Below, piece after piece: positions 1 through 6,780 of a stretch of DNA of 11,265 nt (positions within the stretch are counted from its first letter, which is position 1; each line of letters begins with the position of its first letter). The notes under the pieces were generated by a model. It saw only the letters and a program-made list of their open reading frames with translations, searched no databases and was not told the DNA's origin. Origin of the DNA: UCB2 sp964475735 (GTDB lineage: Bacteria; Chloroflexota; Dehalococcoidia; Tepidiformales; Tepidiformaceae); NCBI GenBank assembly GCA_964475735.1, contig CAYYYI010000086.1, positions 1 through 11,265 of the forward strand, given 5' to 3'. The position numbers and the translations under genes were made by a program.

Positions 1-1011
1 GGGGTCGATGCCGTTCAGGAGGGCCAGGTAACTGGAAACGTAGTCGCCCCAGGCGGTGCCGATGATGATCTGGTCGAGCACGCGGCTCCCGGCGACGCCG
101 ATGCGGTGGACCGGCAGGCCCAGCTCTTCGAACAGCTTCGCCGTGAAGTCGAAGCGGAACTGCACGCGCTCGTGGTAGAGGCCCGACTCGAGGGTCACGA
201 GCGATACGCCAGCGGCGGCCTCTTTCGCTGTGGTCAGGCCCACAATGAGGTTGTGGTTCGCCTCGGGCAGCACGTCGAATGCCGCGAGCATCTTGCCGTT
301 CTCGGCCACCTGGTTCTTGAAGCGCGAAGCCACGGGCGCAAGGTGTTCCGCCCCCAGGATGAGCGGGATGCGCCCGCGGAGCGCTTCGGCAAGCTGCTTG
401 GCCTCGTTCCGAGCCGCGGGCACCTCGATCCCCACCTCGTTCGTGACAAAGGCGTCGTGCAGCATCGCCACGGAGGCGATATCGGCCATCTCAACAGGAG
501 TCATCTCCAGGCGCGCCCCCATGCGCAGCAGCGGCGCCAGGCTGTGCGCGACGGCGGCCCTCGGAGCCGCCTCGTACCGCAGCCGGTGGACCGGCACGCC
601 GTCGGCGGCGGCCCTCTCGGACAGTTGCCCGCCCTTCGTGACGGCAAGGATCATCGCGCCGCGCTTCCAGGCGTCGTCGTAGCAGGAGAGACTCTCCTCG
701 GTGTTGCCGCTGTAGGACGAGATCACCACCAGGGTGCGGTCTGACACGAAGTTCGGAAGCGCGTAGCCGCGCGTAACCGTCACGGGGACTTCGGCTGACT
801 GCGCGCAGAGGGCGGCGAAGTAGTCGGCCGCGGTGGCGGAACCTCCCATGCCGGCGATCACGACGCTCGCTGCGTCCTCCGCGCCGGCGGGCAGCTCCAT
901 ATCGTCGGAGGCGTGCCAGGCCTTCAGGAGCTCAGCGCCAACGGCCGCGACGTGGTCCAGCATTCCTGTCGAGTCGAGCGCATACAGGCCGTGGTCGTCG
1001 AGGCGGCTCAC
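1..1011 (-). CDS. Bifunctional phosphoglucose/phosphomannose isomerase (3' end cut by window edge)
   Basis: SIS-domain sugar isomerase interconverting glucose-6-P or mannose-6-P with fructose-6-P in the cytoplasm. 337 residues are present, ending at ...LNGIDP; family members are only slightly longer, so perhaps 10-20 C-terminal residues are missing. Visible family marks: GMGGSA (about residues 55-60) and SSYSGNTEES (about 97-106), the sugar-phosphate-binding SIS signatures, then KNQVAENGK and PEANHN. Glu237 and His253 are 16 residues apart, the spacing of the catalytic Glu/His pair known in archaeal-type PGI/PMI enzymes. The usual PELNHNE motif reads PEANHNL here. The start is GTG at 1011, overlapping the TGA of the upstream phosphohexomutase (GTGA), so translational coupling is likely. 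It is the last visible gene of the metK operon. Family assignment is firm; the balance of glucose and mannose activity is inferred. Confidence 0.93.
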   Translation of the reverse strand, partial: MSRLDDHGLYALDSTGMLDHVAAVGAELLKAWHASDDMELPAGAEDAASVVIAGMGGSATAADYFAALCAQSAEVPVTVTRGYALPNFVSDRTLVVISSYSGNTEESLSCYDDAWKRGAMILAVTKGGQLSERAAADGVPVHRLRYEAAPRAAVAHSLAPLLRMGARLEMTPVEMADIASVAMLHDAFVTNEVGIEVPAARNEAKQLAEALRGRIPLILGAEHLAPVASRFKNQVAENGKMLAAFDVLPEANHNLIVGLTTAKEAAAGVSLVTLESGLYHERVQFRFDFTAKLFEELGLPVHRIGVAGSRVLDQIIIGTAWGDYVSSYLALLNGIDP

Positions 1012-2432
1012 GACGCCACCCCCGCGATCGCCTTCCCGGCTTCAAGCATCGGTTCCACAAGCGCCTCCGAGCGGACTTCGGTGTAGATGCGGAGCAGCGG
1101 CTCCGTGCCGGACAGGCGGAACAGTAACCAGCCTTCATCGACCAGGAAGCGCCAACCATCCAGCCGGTCGCCGCCAATCACGGTGCGCCCGGCGATCTCG
1201 CGGGGGGCAGCGGAGTCGAGCCTTGCCCGCACGGCGTCGTTGGCGCCCGGCTGGAGCTCGAAGTCGAGCCTGCGGTAGAAGTGCGGCCCGGTGATGGCGA
1301 ACACATCGCCCAGCAGTTCAGATGGAGTCCGGCCCGTGGCGGCGACGTAGTCGAGCAGGTAGAGCCCGGCGAGGATGCCGTCGCGCTCGGGCAGGTGGCC
1401 ACGGAAGCCGTAGCCGCCCGATTCCTCGCCGCCGATGAGCGCGTCCTTCTCCATCATCAGGGGGCCGATGTGCTTGAAGCCGACCGGCGTCTCGTAGCAT
1501 TCGACGCCGTAGTGGGCGGCGAGAAGGTTCGCCATCCGCGTGGTCGTGATCGAGCGCACGACGGCACCCCGCAGGCGGCGCTCGCCGAGCAGGTAGTTCA
1601 CAAGCAGGGCGAAGGTTCGCAACTGATCGACATAGGCGCCATTCTCGTCCACCAGGCCGGTGCGGTCGGCGTCGCCGTCGTTGGCGATGCCGATGGAGAA
1701 TCCGCCACCGGACGTGAGCTGGAGGAACTCGCCGAGGTTGGCCTCGATAGGCTCGGGCGCGCGGATGCCGGGGAAGAGAGGGTTGCGATCGGCGTGGATC
1801 TCGGTGACGGTCGTCGAACCGCCGGCGAGCAATTGGCCAAAAAGGCCCGCGCCCGCGCCATACATCGGGTCAACGGCGACGCGGAGGCCAGCGGAACGGA
1901 TGCGGGCCACGTCGACCTGCCGCTCGAGAGCGGCCAGGTAGCCCGGCACCGGGTTGAACCGGGTAATGCTCTCGCTCGACACCGGGGCGAGTTGGATGCT
2001 TGCCGGAGCCGCGAGAATGGCGGGGACGCGGCGCTCGATGTCGGCCACGATCTCGGGGGAGGCGCTGCCGCCGTAGTGGGGCTTCACCTTGATGCCGTTC
2101 CATTGGTACGGATTGTGCGAGCTGGTGACAACGACTCCGCCGCAGGCGCCCGCTTCGATGATGCGGTAGCTGAGCGCCGGTGTTGGCGCGGGACGGTCCG
2201 CAAGCTGGACTGTGAAACCGGCGCCGGCAAGGGTGCGCGCTACAGCCTGAGCGAACCCATCGGAGAGGAAGCGCGTGTCGTAGCCAACGATCACTGGCCG
2301 GTCGCGGCCATACGTCTCGGTGAAGTGGTCTGCGACGGCCCGGGCGCAGGCGCGGACGTTTTCGAAGGTGAAGTCTTCGGCGATTATGGCTCGCCAGCCA
2401 TCAGTGCCGAAGCGAACGGGGTTAGTTGCCAT
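1008..2432 (-). CDS. Phosphomannomutase/phosphoglucomutase (alpha-D-phosphohexomutase)
   Basis: 474-residue cytoplasmic enzyme moving phosphate between C6 and C1 of a hexose through a phosphoserine. All four family loops are visible: FGTDGWR near residues 8-14, the phosphoserine loop TSSHNP (103-108, Ser105 catalytic), the Mg loop DGDADR (252-257), the sugar-specificity loop GEESGG (335-340), and the phosphate-binding loop SGTEP (from about 441). GEESGG fits glucose/mannose mutases rather than GlmM, which normally has a Gln/Ser variant. The ATG at 2432 is chosen because family proteins begin a few residues before FGTDGWR; it overlaps the end of the upstream pyrophosphorylase by 11 nt. An ATG at 2441 would add three residues. 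A longer reading frame to 2519 lies inside the neighbour and is unlikely. With the flanking genes it would make mannose-1-P, or glucose-1-P; the choice is inference. Confidence 0.95.
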   Translation of the reverse strand: MATNPVRFGTDGWRAIIAEDFTFENVRACARAVADHFTETYGRDRPVIVGYDTRFLSDGFAQAVARTLAGAGFTVQLADRPAPTPALSYRIIEAGACGGVVVTSSHNPYQWNGIKVKPHYGGSASPEIVADIERRVPAILAAPASIQLAPVSSESITRFNPVPGYLAALERQVDVARIRSAGLRVAVDPMYGAGAGLFGQLLAGGSTTVTEIHADRNPLFPGIRAPEPIEANLGEFLQLTSGGGFSIGIANDGDADRTGLVDENGAYVDQLRTFALLVNYLLGERRLRGAVVRSITTTRMANLLAAHYGVECYETPVGFKHIGPLMMEKDALIGGEESGGYGFRGHLPERDGILAGLYLLDYVAATGRTPSELLGDVFAITGPHFYRRLDFELQPGANDAVRARLDSAAPREIAGRTVIGGDRLDGWRFLVDEGWLLFRLSGTEPLLRIYTEVRSEALVEPMLEAGKAIAGVAS

Positions 2433-3441
2433 CCCGCGCATGATACCGGGTCCGGGGCTCGATGCTCGTCCCCGGTGGGACGGCCGTGCCCGCTTCGATA
2501 ACTGCGCCGCTGCCCACAATTGCGCCCGTCACGCGGGCTCCGTCACCTACTTTCACGCCGTCGGCGAGGATGCTCTCGCTAACCACAGCACCTTCGCCGA
2601 TGACCACCGACTCCCAGAGCAGCGAATCGCAGACGGAAGCACGGGCGCCGACGCGAGAGCCCTCGCCAAGCGTTGAGCCGGCCACCTGCGCCGTGGAATC
2701 GACCGCTACCCCTTGCGCAAGCGCCGCACAATCCCCGCGGGCAAACAGGGCGCGGTTGAGAGCAAGGTAGCGGACGGGGCTCCCGATGTCGGCCCAGAGG
2801 CCATCGAACCGGTAGCCGAGCACGTTGCGCCGGCGCGCGACGAGCGAGGGGAAGAGCGTCTCCTCCACCCGTACAGCACCCGGCGGGATCTCATCGACCA
2901 GGCCGGGCTCGAAGATCCAGACACCGGCGTTGACAAGGCGGCTCGGCGCCGTACCGAGAGGTGGCTTTTCGACGAAGCCGGTCACCATCCGGCCTTCGTC
3001 GACCACAGCCACGCCGAACTGGGAAGGGTCATCGACCTCGTACAGGGCAAGGGTCAGATCGGCCGCGGCGCTCTCGTGGGCGCGAAGGGCATCGGCAAAA
3101 TCGAAGTCGGCGAAGACGTCGCCATTGACGACCACGAAGCGGCCTTCGACGCCGGCTTCGCGAACGGCGTTGCGGATAGCGCCCCCGGACTCGAGACGCT
3201 GGTGTTCGAGCACCTGCACGACCTCGATGCCGTGGGCCATGCCGTCCGGGTAGGCGGCAGCGAGGTCTTCGTTGTTCAGTCCGATGGCGAGAATGGCGCG
3301 GCGGAAGCCCGAGCGCCCGAGCCACTCAAGCAGGTACGCGATGGCCGGCCGGTTGCAGAGCGGCACAAGGCTCTTGTGGCGCGAGTAGGTGAGCGGCCTG
3401 AGCCGCGTCCCTTGCCCGCCCACGAGCACGATGGCGTCCAT
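2422..3441 (-). CDS. Sugar-1-phosphate nucleotidyltransferase, probably mannose-1-P guanylyltransferase-like
   Basis: 339-residue NDP-sugar pyrophosphorylase. The N-terminal Rossmann-like nucleotidyltransferase domain (about 1-230) opens with GGQGTRLRPLT (8-18), the nucleotide-binding signature, followed by K23, and has VNGD (105-108) with Asp108 as expected metal ligand. The sugar-recognition segment reads LESGGAI (83-89) instead of the common LGTAGAL type. The C-terminal part (about 245-325) shows hexapeptide turns (STLGEG, VVIGEG, VKVGDG, AIVGSG), a left-handed beta-helix as in mannose-1-P guanylyltransferase/GMPP-like proteins. Start ATG at 3441, 18 nt after the metK stop; its end overlaps the phosphohexomutase start. 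With the mutase and the PGI/PMI this would complete fructose-6-P to GDP-mannose. Nucleotide and sugar are inferred from context; UDP- or dTDP-glucose synthesis is not excluded. Confidence 0.88.
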   Translation of the reverse strand: MDAIVLVGGQGTRLRPLTYSRHKSLVPLCNRPAIAYLLEWLGRSGFRRAILAIGLNNEDLAAAYPDGMAHGIEVVQVLEHQRLESGGAIRNAVREAGVEGRFVVVNGDVFADFDFADALRAHESAAADLTLALYEVDDPSQFGVAVVDEGRMVTGFVEKPPLGTAPSRLVNAGVWIFEPGLVDEIPPGAVRVEETLFPSLVARRRNVLGYRFDGLWADIGSPVRYLALNRALFARGDCAALAQGVAVDSTAQVAGSTLGEGSRVGARASVCDSLLWESVVIGEGAVVSESILADGVKVGDGARVTGAIVGSGAVIEAGTAVPPGTSIEPRTRYHARDGN

Positions 3442-3459
3442 TGCCCGGCGCCGCCCCCG

Positions 3460-4659
3460 CTAGTCGCGCAGCCCTGCGCTGGCGCGCAGGTCGGCGGCGC
3501 GGCTGGAGTCTTCCCAGGCGACGTTCAAGTCGTTCCGGCCGAAGTGGCCATAGGCCGCCGTGGCCTTATAGATGGGCCGCCGGAGGTCCAGGTCGCGGAT
3601 GATGGCGCCGGGGCGCAGGTCAAAGTGCTTCCGCACGGCGGCGAGGATGGCGTCGTCGGAGACGCGCCCGGTTCCGAAGGTCTCCACCCCCACCGAGGTC
3701 GGCTGGGCAACGCCGATGGCATAAGAAAGCATGAACTCGCAGCGCGTCGCCAGGCCTGCGGCGACGATGTTCTTCGCCACCCAGCGGGCGGCGTACGCGC
3801 CAGAACGGTCGACCTTCGTCGGGTCCTTGCCGCTGAAGGCGCCGCCCCCGTGCCGGGCGATGCCGCCGTAGGTGTCGACGATGATCTTCCGCCCGGTGAG
3901 GCCCGCGTCTCCCTTCGGTCCGCCAACCACGAAGCGGCCGGAGGGATTCACGTAGACCTTCGTCTTCGTATCGATCAGGCGCGGGTCGACGATGGTTCCG
4001 ATGATGTGTTCGCGGACGTCGGTCTCGATGGTCTCATTGTTGACGTCCTCGGCGTGCTGGGTAGAGATGACGAGGGCCTCGGCGCGGACGGGGCGCCACT
4101 CGTCGTCGTACTCCAGGGTGACCTGCGACTTGCCGTCCGGGCGCAGCCAGGGGAGCTCCGCGTTCTTGCGCGCCTGGGCGAGCCGCCGCGTGAGCTTGTG
4201 AGCGAGCGAGATTGTCATGGGCATGAGCTCGGGCGTTTCGGTGCAGGCGAAGCCTATCATCATGCCCTGGTCGCCGGCCCCGGTTTCGAGGTCTTCGAGC
4301 GTCACCTGGCCGTGCCGCGCTTCCCAGGAGCGGTCAACCCCGTGCTTGATGTCGGGCGACTGCTCATTGATAGCGGTGATGACGCCGCAGGTGTCGGCGT
4401 CGAAGCCGATGTGCGAAGAGGTATAGCCAATCTCCCGGATGGTGGAGCGGACGATTCCGGGGATGTCGACGTAGGCGTCGGTGGTGATTTCGCCCGTCAC
4501 GAGGACGAGACCGGTGGTGATGGCTGTCTCGCAGGCAACCCGGGCCCTGGGATCTTTGGTATAGATGGCGTCGAGAACTGCGTCGGAGATCTGGTCGCAG
4601 ACCTTGTCGGGATGACCTTCCGTGACGGATTCGGAGGTAAGGAGCCGCCGTTCAGACAT
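3460..4659 (-). CDS. metK: S-adenosylmethionine synthetase
   Basis: 399-residue cytoplasmic enzyme making SAM from methionine and ATP, releasing phosphate and pyrophosphate; length is normal for bacterial MetK. Motifs: EGHPDK (14-19, ATP/metal binding, His16), GAGDQG (127-132, the signature hexapeptide), GGGAFSGKDPTKVDRS (271-286, the glycine-rich P-loop signature). The start is ATG at 4659, not the far upstream in-frame start at 4974: MSERRLLTSESV is the usual N terminus, and an AGGA Shine-Dalgarno lies at 4669-4666, 6 nt before it. The extra upstream frame covers the riboswitch leader. First gene of a run with the nucleotidyltransferase, mutase and isomerase. Regulation is very likely by the SAM-binding leader described separately. 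Confidence 0.98.
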   Translation of the reverse strand: MSERRLLTSESVTEGHPDKVCDQISDAVLDAIYTKDPRARVACETAITTGLVLVTGEITTDAYVDIPGIVRSTIREIGYTSSHIGFDADTCGVITAINEQSPDIKHGVDRSWEARHGQVTLEDLETGAGDQGMMIGFACTETPELMPMTISLAHKLTRRLAQARKNAELPWLRPDGKSQVTLEYDDEWRPVRAEALVISTQHAEDVNNETIETDVREHIIGTIVDPRLIDTKTKVYVNPSGRFVVGGPKGDAGLTGRKIIVDTYGGIARHGGGAFSGKDPTKVDRSGAYAARWVAKNIVAAGLATRCEFMLSYAIGVAQPTSVGVETFGTGRVSDDAILAAVRKHFDLRPGAIIRDLDLRRPIYKATAAYGHFGRNDLNVAWEDSSRAADLRASAGLRD

Positions 4660-4720
4660 TCGTGTTCCTGCCCACAGTGGTATTAGCCTCGTTGCCGGCG
4701 CCGCGAGCTTGCGGGCAATG

Positions 4721-4747
4721 AAAAACCCCTCGTGAGAGGAGGGGTTT
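4721..4747 (-). terminator. Attenuator-type intrinsic terminator upstream of metK
   Basis: Perfect 9-bp stem AAACCCCTC (minus strand 4747-4739) / GAGGGGTTT (4731-4723) with a 7-nt loop, running into a short T tract (TTTTTC, ending at 4721). It lies after the SAM aptamer and about 60 nt before the metK ATG, the place for premature termination when SAM is abundant. The T tract is short, so efficiency is uncertain. The stem is symmetric, so the plus-strand reading also forms it, but with only TTT afterwards. Confidence 0.65.
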
Positions 4748-4769
4748 GCTGCGCCCTGAGGCGCTTCTT

Positions 4770-4834
4770 CCCCTCCGGCGGAGGGGCGGGCGTCGGCGGC
4801 CCGCCTTTTGTTGCCCGCCCCGGTTGTGGCGGGC
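4770..4834 (-). promoter_or_regulatory. Riboswitch expression platform: alternative GC hairpins
   Basis: On the minus strand, directly after P1: hairpin GCCCGCC (4834-4828) / GGCGGGC (4819-4813), then hairpin CCCCTCC (4786-4780) / GGAGGGG (4776-4770) with a 3-nt loop. Two competing pairings exist. GGGGCGGGC (4821-4813) is complementary to GCCCGCCCC (4791-4783). GGAGGGG (4776-4770) is complementary to CCCCTCC (4744-4738) in the 5' arm of the downstream terminator stem. The helices are therefore mutually exclusive, as expected of an antiterminator/terminator switch. Pairings are read from the sequence; the switching order is inference. Confidence 0.6.
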
Positions 4835-4835
4835 C

Positions 4836-4912
4836 GCGTCGTCTTGGCACCTTGGAGGCTTAACCAGGTTGCCGGGCTTCGGAGCTTTCGCCCCTGACCC
4901 TCTGGACGCTCC
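4836..4912 (-). ncRNA. SAM riboswitch aptamer (SAM-I clan, compact; SAM-IV or SAM-I/IV-like)
   Basis: Read on the minus strand upstream of metK, the leader carries the two most conserved SAM-I-clan blocks: GAAGCCCGGCAACC and, 13 nt later, AAGGTGCCAA. A P1 helix GCGTC (4909-4905) / GACGC (4840-4836) encloses them. P2 can be drawn as GGG/CCC plus a GGGGC-GAAA-GCTCC hairpin. P3 is ACCTGG pairing with CCAAGGT with one bulged A. Unlike classical S-box RNAs there is no room for a P4 hairpin between P3 and the 3' strand of P1, and a strong hairpin follows P1, which recalls SAM-IV or SAM-I/IV architecture. The ligand is strongly implied by the core and by the metK target; the subclass is inference. 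A covariance-model scan would settle it. Confidence 0.85.
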
Positions 4913-4948
4913 ATCGATAGTAGCAGAGTCGCCGCGCGATGGTCACGC

Positions 4949-4954
4949 GCTATA
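4949..4954 (-). promoter_or_regulatory. Candidate metK leader -10 box (TATAGC)
   Basis: TATAGC on the minus strand (4954-4949) would start transcription near 4942, about 30 nt before the riboswitch P1 helix. No good -35 is visible at 17 nt; TTGCGT occurs at only 14 nt spacing. It overlaps the plus-strand -10 of the antitoxin gene. Placement is supported mainly by position. Confidence 0.35.
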
Positions 4955-4962
4955 CTCAACGC
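4951..4962 (+). promoter_or_regulatory. Antitoxin promoter -10 (TATACT) placed for a leaderless mRNA
   Basis: TATACT at 4951-4956 is followed by 6 nt and then ATG 4963, so transcription would begin at or within a base of the start codon. No convincing -35 is seen. The same 6-nt spacing recurs before mtnA and marR in this window. The box lies inside the longer reading frame that begins at 4939, which argues for the shorter start. Confidence 0.5.
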
Positions 4963-5196
4963 ATGGCGACGCAATCTTCTGTCTATGAGACGGTCCGCGA
5001 GCAGGCCCTCAAGCTCGGCGACGATGAACGCGAACTGCTCATGGTCGAGCTGGGCATGAGCCTCGGGGAAAACTGCCCCGACGCGAACGAGGGATTCTGG
5101 GCCGCAGAGGTGAAGCGGCGCATTGACTCGCTCGACGCCGGCGAAAGCGACCTCGTTGCCTGGGACGAAGCCGGGAAAATGATCTTCGACGACTGA
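4963..5196 (+). CDS. Type II antitoxin, addiction-module component family
   Basis: 77-residue acidic protein (start ATG 4963; an in-frame ATG at 4939 would add 8 residues but lies upstream of a TATACT -10 box). It resembles small addiction-module components found next to ParE/RelE toxins: an N-terminal helix with ALKLGDDERELLMVELGMSL, then FWAAEVKRRIDSLDAGESDLVAWDEAGKMI, where the W..E...R......G....VAWDE pattern is the family hallmark. The C-terminal part would wrap and neutralise the toxin. No obvious DNA-binding domain is visible, so autoregulation is uncertain. Six nt separate its TGA from the GTG of the toxin, the usual antitoxin-first order. It stands on the opposite strand from almost everything else here and is divergent from metK, which suggests later insertion. 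Confidence 0.82.
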   Translation: MATQSSVYETVREQALKLGDDERELLMVELGMSLGENCPDANEGFWAAEVKRRIDSLDAGESDLVAWDEAGKMIFDD

Positions 5197-5202
5197 CTCA
5201 AG

Positions 5203-5490
5203 GTGGAAGTCGTCTTCTCACGAGCGGCAATCCGAGAGGCGCGTGAAGCGCGCATCTGGTTCCGCGACCGTGATCCTCGGACCGTAGCCGGGTTTCGGCA
5301 ACGCCTGAGACAGGCTCGCGAACAGCTCGCGGAGTTCCCGCATTCTGGCCGCCGCTTCGCACACGGCACGCGCGCGCTCTCCCTGAGCCCCTACCCCTAC
5401 TACCGTGTGTACAGGGTGCGAGCTGACGTGGCGGAGATCCTCGCGCTCGTGCACACGCGGCAAGGCGCGGCCTTCTGGCGAGATCGGTAG
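5203..5490 (+). CDS. RelE/ParE-superfamily toxin
   Basis: 95-residue basic protein with the RelE/ParE fold pattern: MEVVFSRAAIREAREARIWF (strand, then long helix), two helices up to about residue 45, then the strand block LSPYPYYRVYRVRADVAEILALVHTRQ ending in FWRDR. The PYYRVYRV...ILALVHTR signature is typical of ParE-like plasmid stabilisation toxins. Such toxins act on gyrase (ParE) or as ribosome-dependent mRNases (RelE); which applies here cannot be told, because the RelE catalytic set is not clear. The start is GTG at 5203, 6 nt after the antitoxin stop, so the two are surely one transcript. It ends 27 nt from the convergent 3' end of ahcY. Confidence 0.85.
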   Translation: MEVVFSRAAIREAREARIWFRDRDPRTVAGFRQRLRQAREQLAEFPHSGRRFAHGTRALSLSPYPYYRVYRVRADVAEILALVHTRQGAAFWRDR

Positions 5491-5492
5491 CC

Positions 5493-5508
5493 GGCGGCAA
5501 AGACCGCC
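5493..5508. terminator. Small hairpin between converging toxin and ahcY genes
   Basis: GGCGG (5493-5497) and CCGCC (5504-5508) with a 6-nt loop lie in the 27-nt space between the toxin stop and the ahcY stop. It could slow polymerase from either side. There is no T tract on either strand, so it is a weak candidate only. Confidence 0.25.
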
Positions 5509-5517
5509 ACCCGCGGC

Positions 5518-6780
5518 CTACGTCCCCGCCTGCCAGCTGGTGAGGTACCGCTGCTGCTCTTCGGTCAGGTAGTCGATGGAGACGCCCATGGCGTGGAGCT
5601 TCAGGCGCGCGATCTCCTGATCGATCTCCTTCGGCAATTCGTAGACCTGGTTCGCGAGCTTCTGGTGGTTCGTGGCGATCCACTCCGCACCCAGCGCCTG
5701 GTTTGCGAACGACATGTCCATCACGGCGGCCGGGTGTCCTTCCGCGGCGGCCAGGTTCACGAGCCGCCCTTCGCCCAGCACGAAGATCTTGCGCCCATCG
5801 AGCAGGCGGTACTCCTCGACCGAGGGGCGTACGACGCGCTTCCCTTCGCTCATGGACGAGAGCGCCTTCAGGTTGATTTCGGCGTCGAAGTGGCCGCTGT
5901 TCGCGACGATCGCCCCGTCCTTCATCGCCTCCATGTGGGCGCGGTCGATGACGTTGATATCGCCGGTAAGGGTGACGAAGAAGTCGCCCACGGGCGCAGC
6001 ATCGGCCATGGGCATCACGCGGAAGCCGTCCATCACCGCTTGCAGGGCGCGCACCGGGTCTACTTCGGTCACGATCACGTGGGCGCCCATGCCGCGCGCC
6101 CGTTCGGCCAGGCCGCGGCCGCACCAGCCATAGCCCGCCACTACAAACGCCTTCCCGGCCAGCAGCACGTTAGTGGCCCGCACGATGCCGTCGATGGTCG
6201 ACTGGCCCGTGCCGTAGCGGTTGTCGAAGAGGTGCTTAGTGTCCGACTCGTTGATGGCCACAATCGGGTAGCCGAGCGCGCCGTCCTTTGCCATTGCCTT
6301 CAGGCGGATAACGCCGGTCGTCGTCTCTTCCGTGCCGCCGGCCACGCCTTCGAGCAGGTCGCGGCGGTCCTTGTGGAGCGTGGCGACGACGTCCGCGCCG
6401 TCGTCCATGGTCAGTTGCGGGCGGTGCTCAATGGCCTGGTGGATGTGCTTGTAGTAGGTCTCGTTGTCCTCGCCGCAGATGGCGAAGACGGGGATGCCGA
6501 AGTCATTCACAAGGGCGGCGGCGACATCGTCCTGGGTGGAAAGCGGGTTGCTGGCGCAGAGGCGGAGGTCCGCACCGCCGTCCCGGAGGGCGATGGCCAG
6601 GTTGGCCGTCTCGCTGGTGACGTGCAGGCACGCCGTCATGCGAATGCCCTGCAGGGGCTTCTCGCGGGCGAAGCGGTCGCGGATGAGGCGCAGCACCGGC
6701 ATTTCGCGGGCGGCCCATTCGATGCGCCGGACGCCTTCGGGGGCCAGCGAGAGCTTCGCGATATCGTGGGGAACAGTCAT
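5518..6780 (-). CDS. ahcY: S-adenosylhomocysteine hydrolase
   Basis: 420-residue NAD-dependent enzyme splitting SAH into adenosine and homocysteine, so relieving product inhibition of methyltransferases. Substrate-site motifs: CLHVTSETANL (51-61, His53), CASNPLSTQDD (75-85), DDGAD (Asp126 in MDDGAD), EETTTGV (151-157, Glu152), and SDTKHLFDNRYGTGQS with Lys182 and Asp186. The NAD Rossmann motif is GYGWCGRG (216-223). NSGHFDAE and EGRLVNLAAAEGHP complete the family signature. Length and the ending YLTSWQAGT fit the shorter bacterial/archaeal type that lacks the eukaryotic KPDHYRY tail. ATG 6780 is preceded by AAGGA (6793-6789, 8-nt gap). It follows the GNAT gene by 70 nt and may be the last gene of the mtnP-kinase-GNAT run. 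Confidence 0.98.
   Translation of the reverse strand: MTVPHDIAKLSLAPEGVRRIEWAAREMPVLRLIRDRFAREKPLQGIRMTACLHVTSETANLAIALRDGGADLRLCASNPLSTQDDVAAALVNDFGIPVFAICGEDNETYYKHIHQAIEHRPQLTMDDGADVVATLHKDRRDLLEGVAGGTEETTTGVIRLKAMAKDGALGYPIVAINESDTKHLFDNRYGTGQSTIDGIVRATNVLLAGKAFVVAGYGWCGRGLAERARGMGAHVIVTEVDPVRALQAVMDGFRVMPMADAAPVGDFFVTLTGDINVIDRAHMEAMKDGAIVANSGHFDAEINLKALSSMSEGKRVVRPSVEEYRLLDGRKIFVLGEGRLVNLAAAEGHPAAVMDMSFANQALGAEWIATNHQKLANQVYELPKEIDQEIARLKLHAMGVSIDYLTEEQQRYLTSWQAGT

Noticed and set aside
1281..4686. Very long plus-strand open frames (1281-2501 and 2713-4686) antisense to the sugar genes and metK
   Set aside because: They mirror genes with complete catalytic motifs on the other strand, show low-complexity Arg/Gly/Asp/Ala-rich translations without recognisable domains, and arise from the GC-rich codon bias of the real genes.
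4939..4962. Earlier antitoxin start at 4939
   Set aside because: It lies upstream of the TATACT box; the family usually begins close to the first helix, and ATG 4963 fits the promoter spacing seen elsewhere in the window.
4660..4974. N-terminal extension of metK reaching to 4974
   Set aside because: The frame covers the riboswitch and terminator hairpins; MetK normally begins at MSERRLLTSESV, and AGGA lies before ATG 4659.
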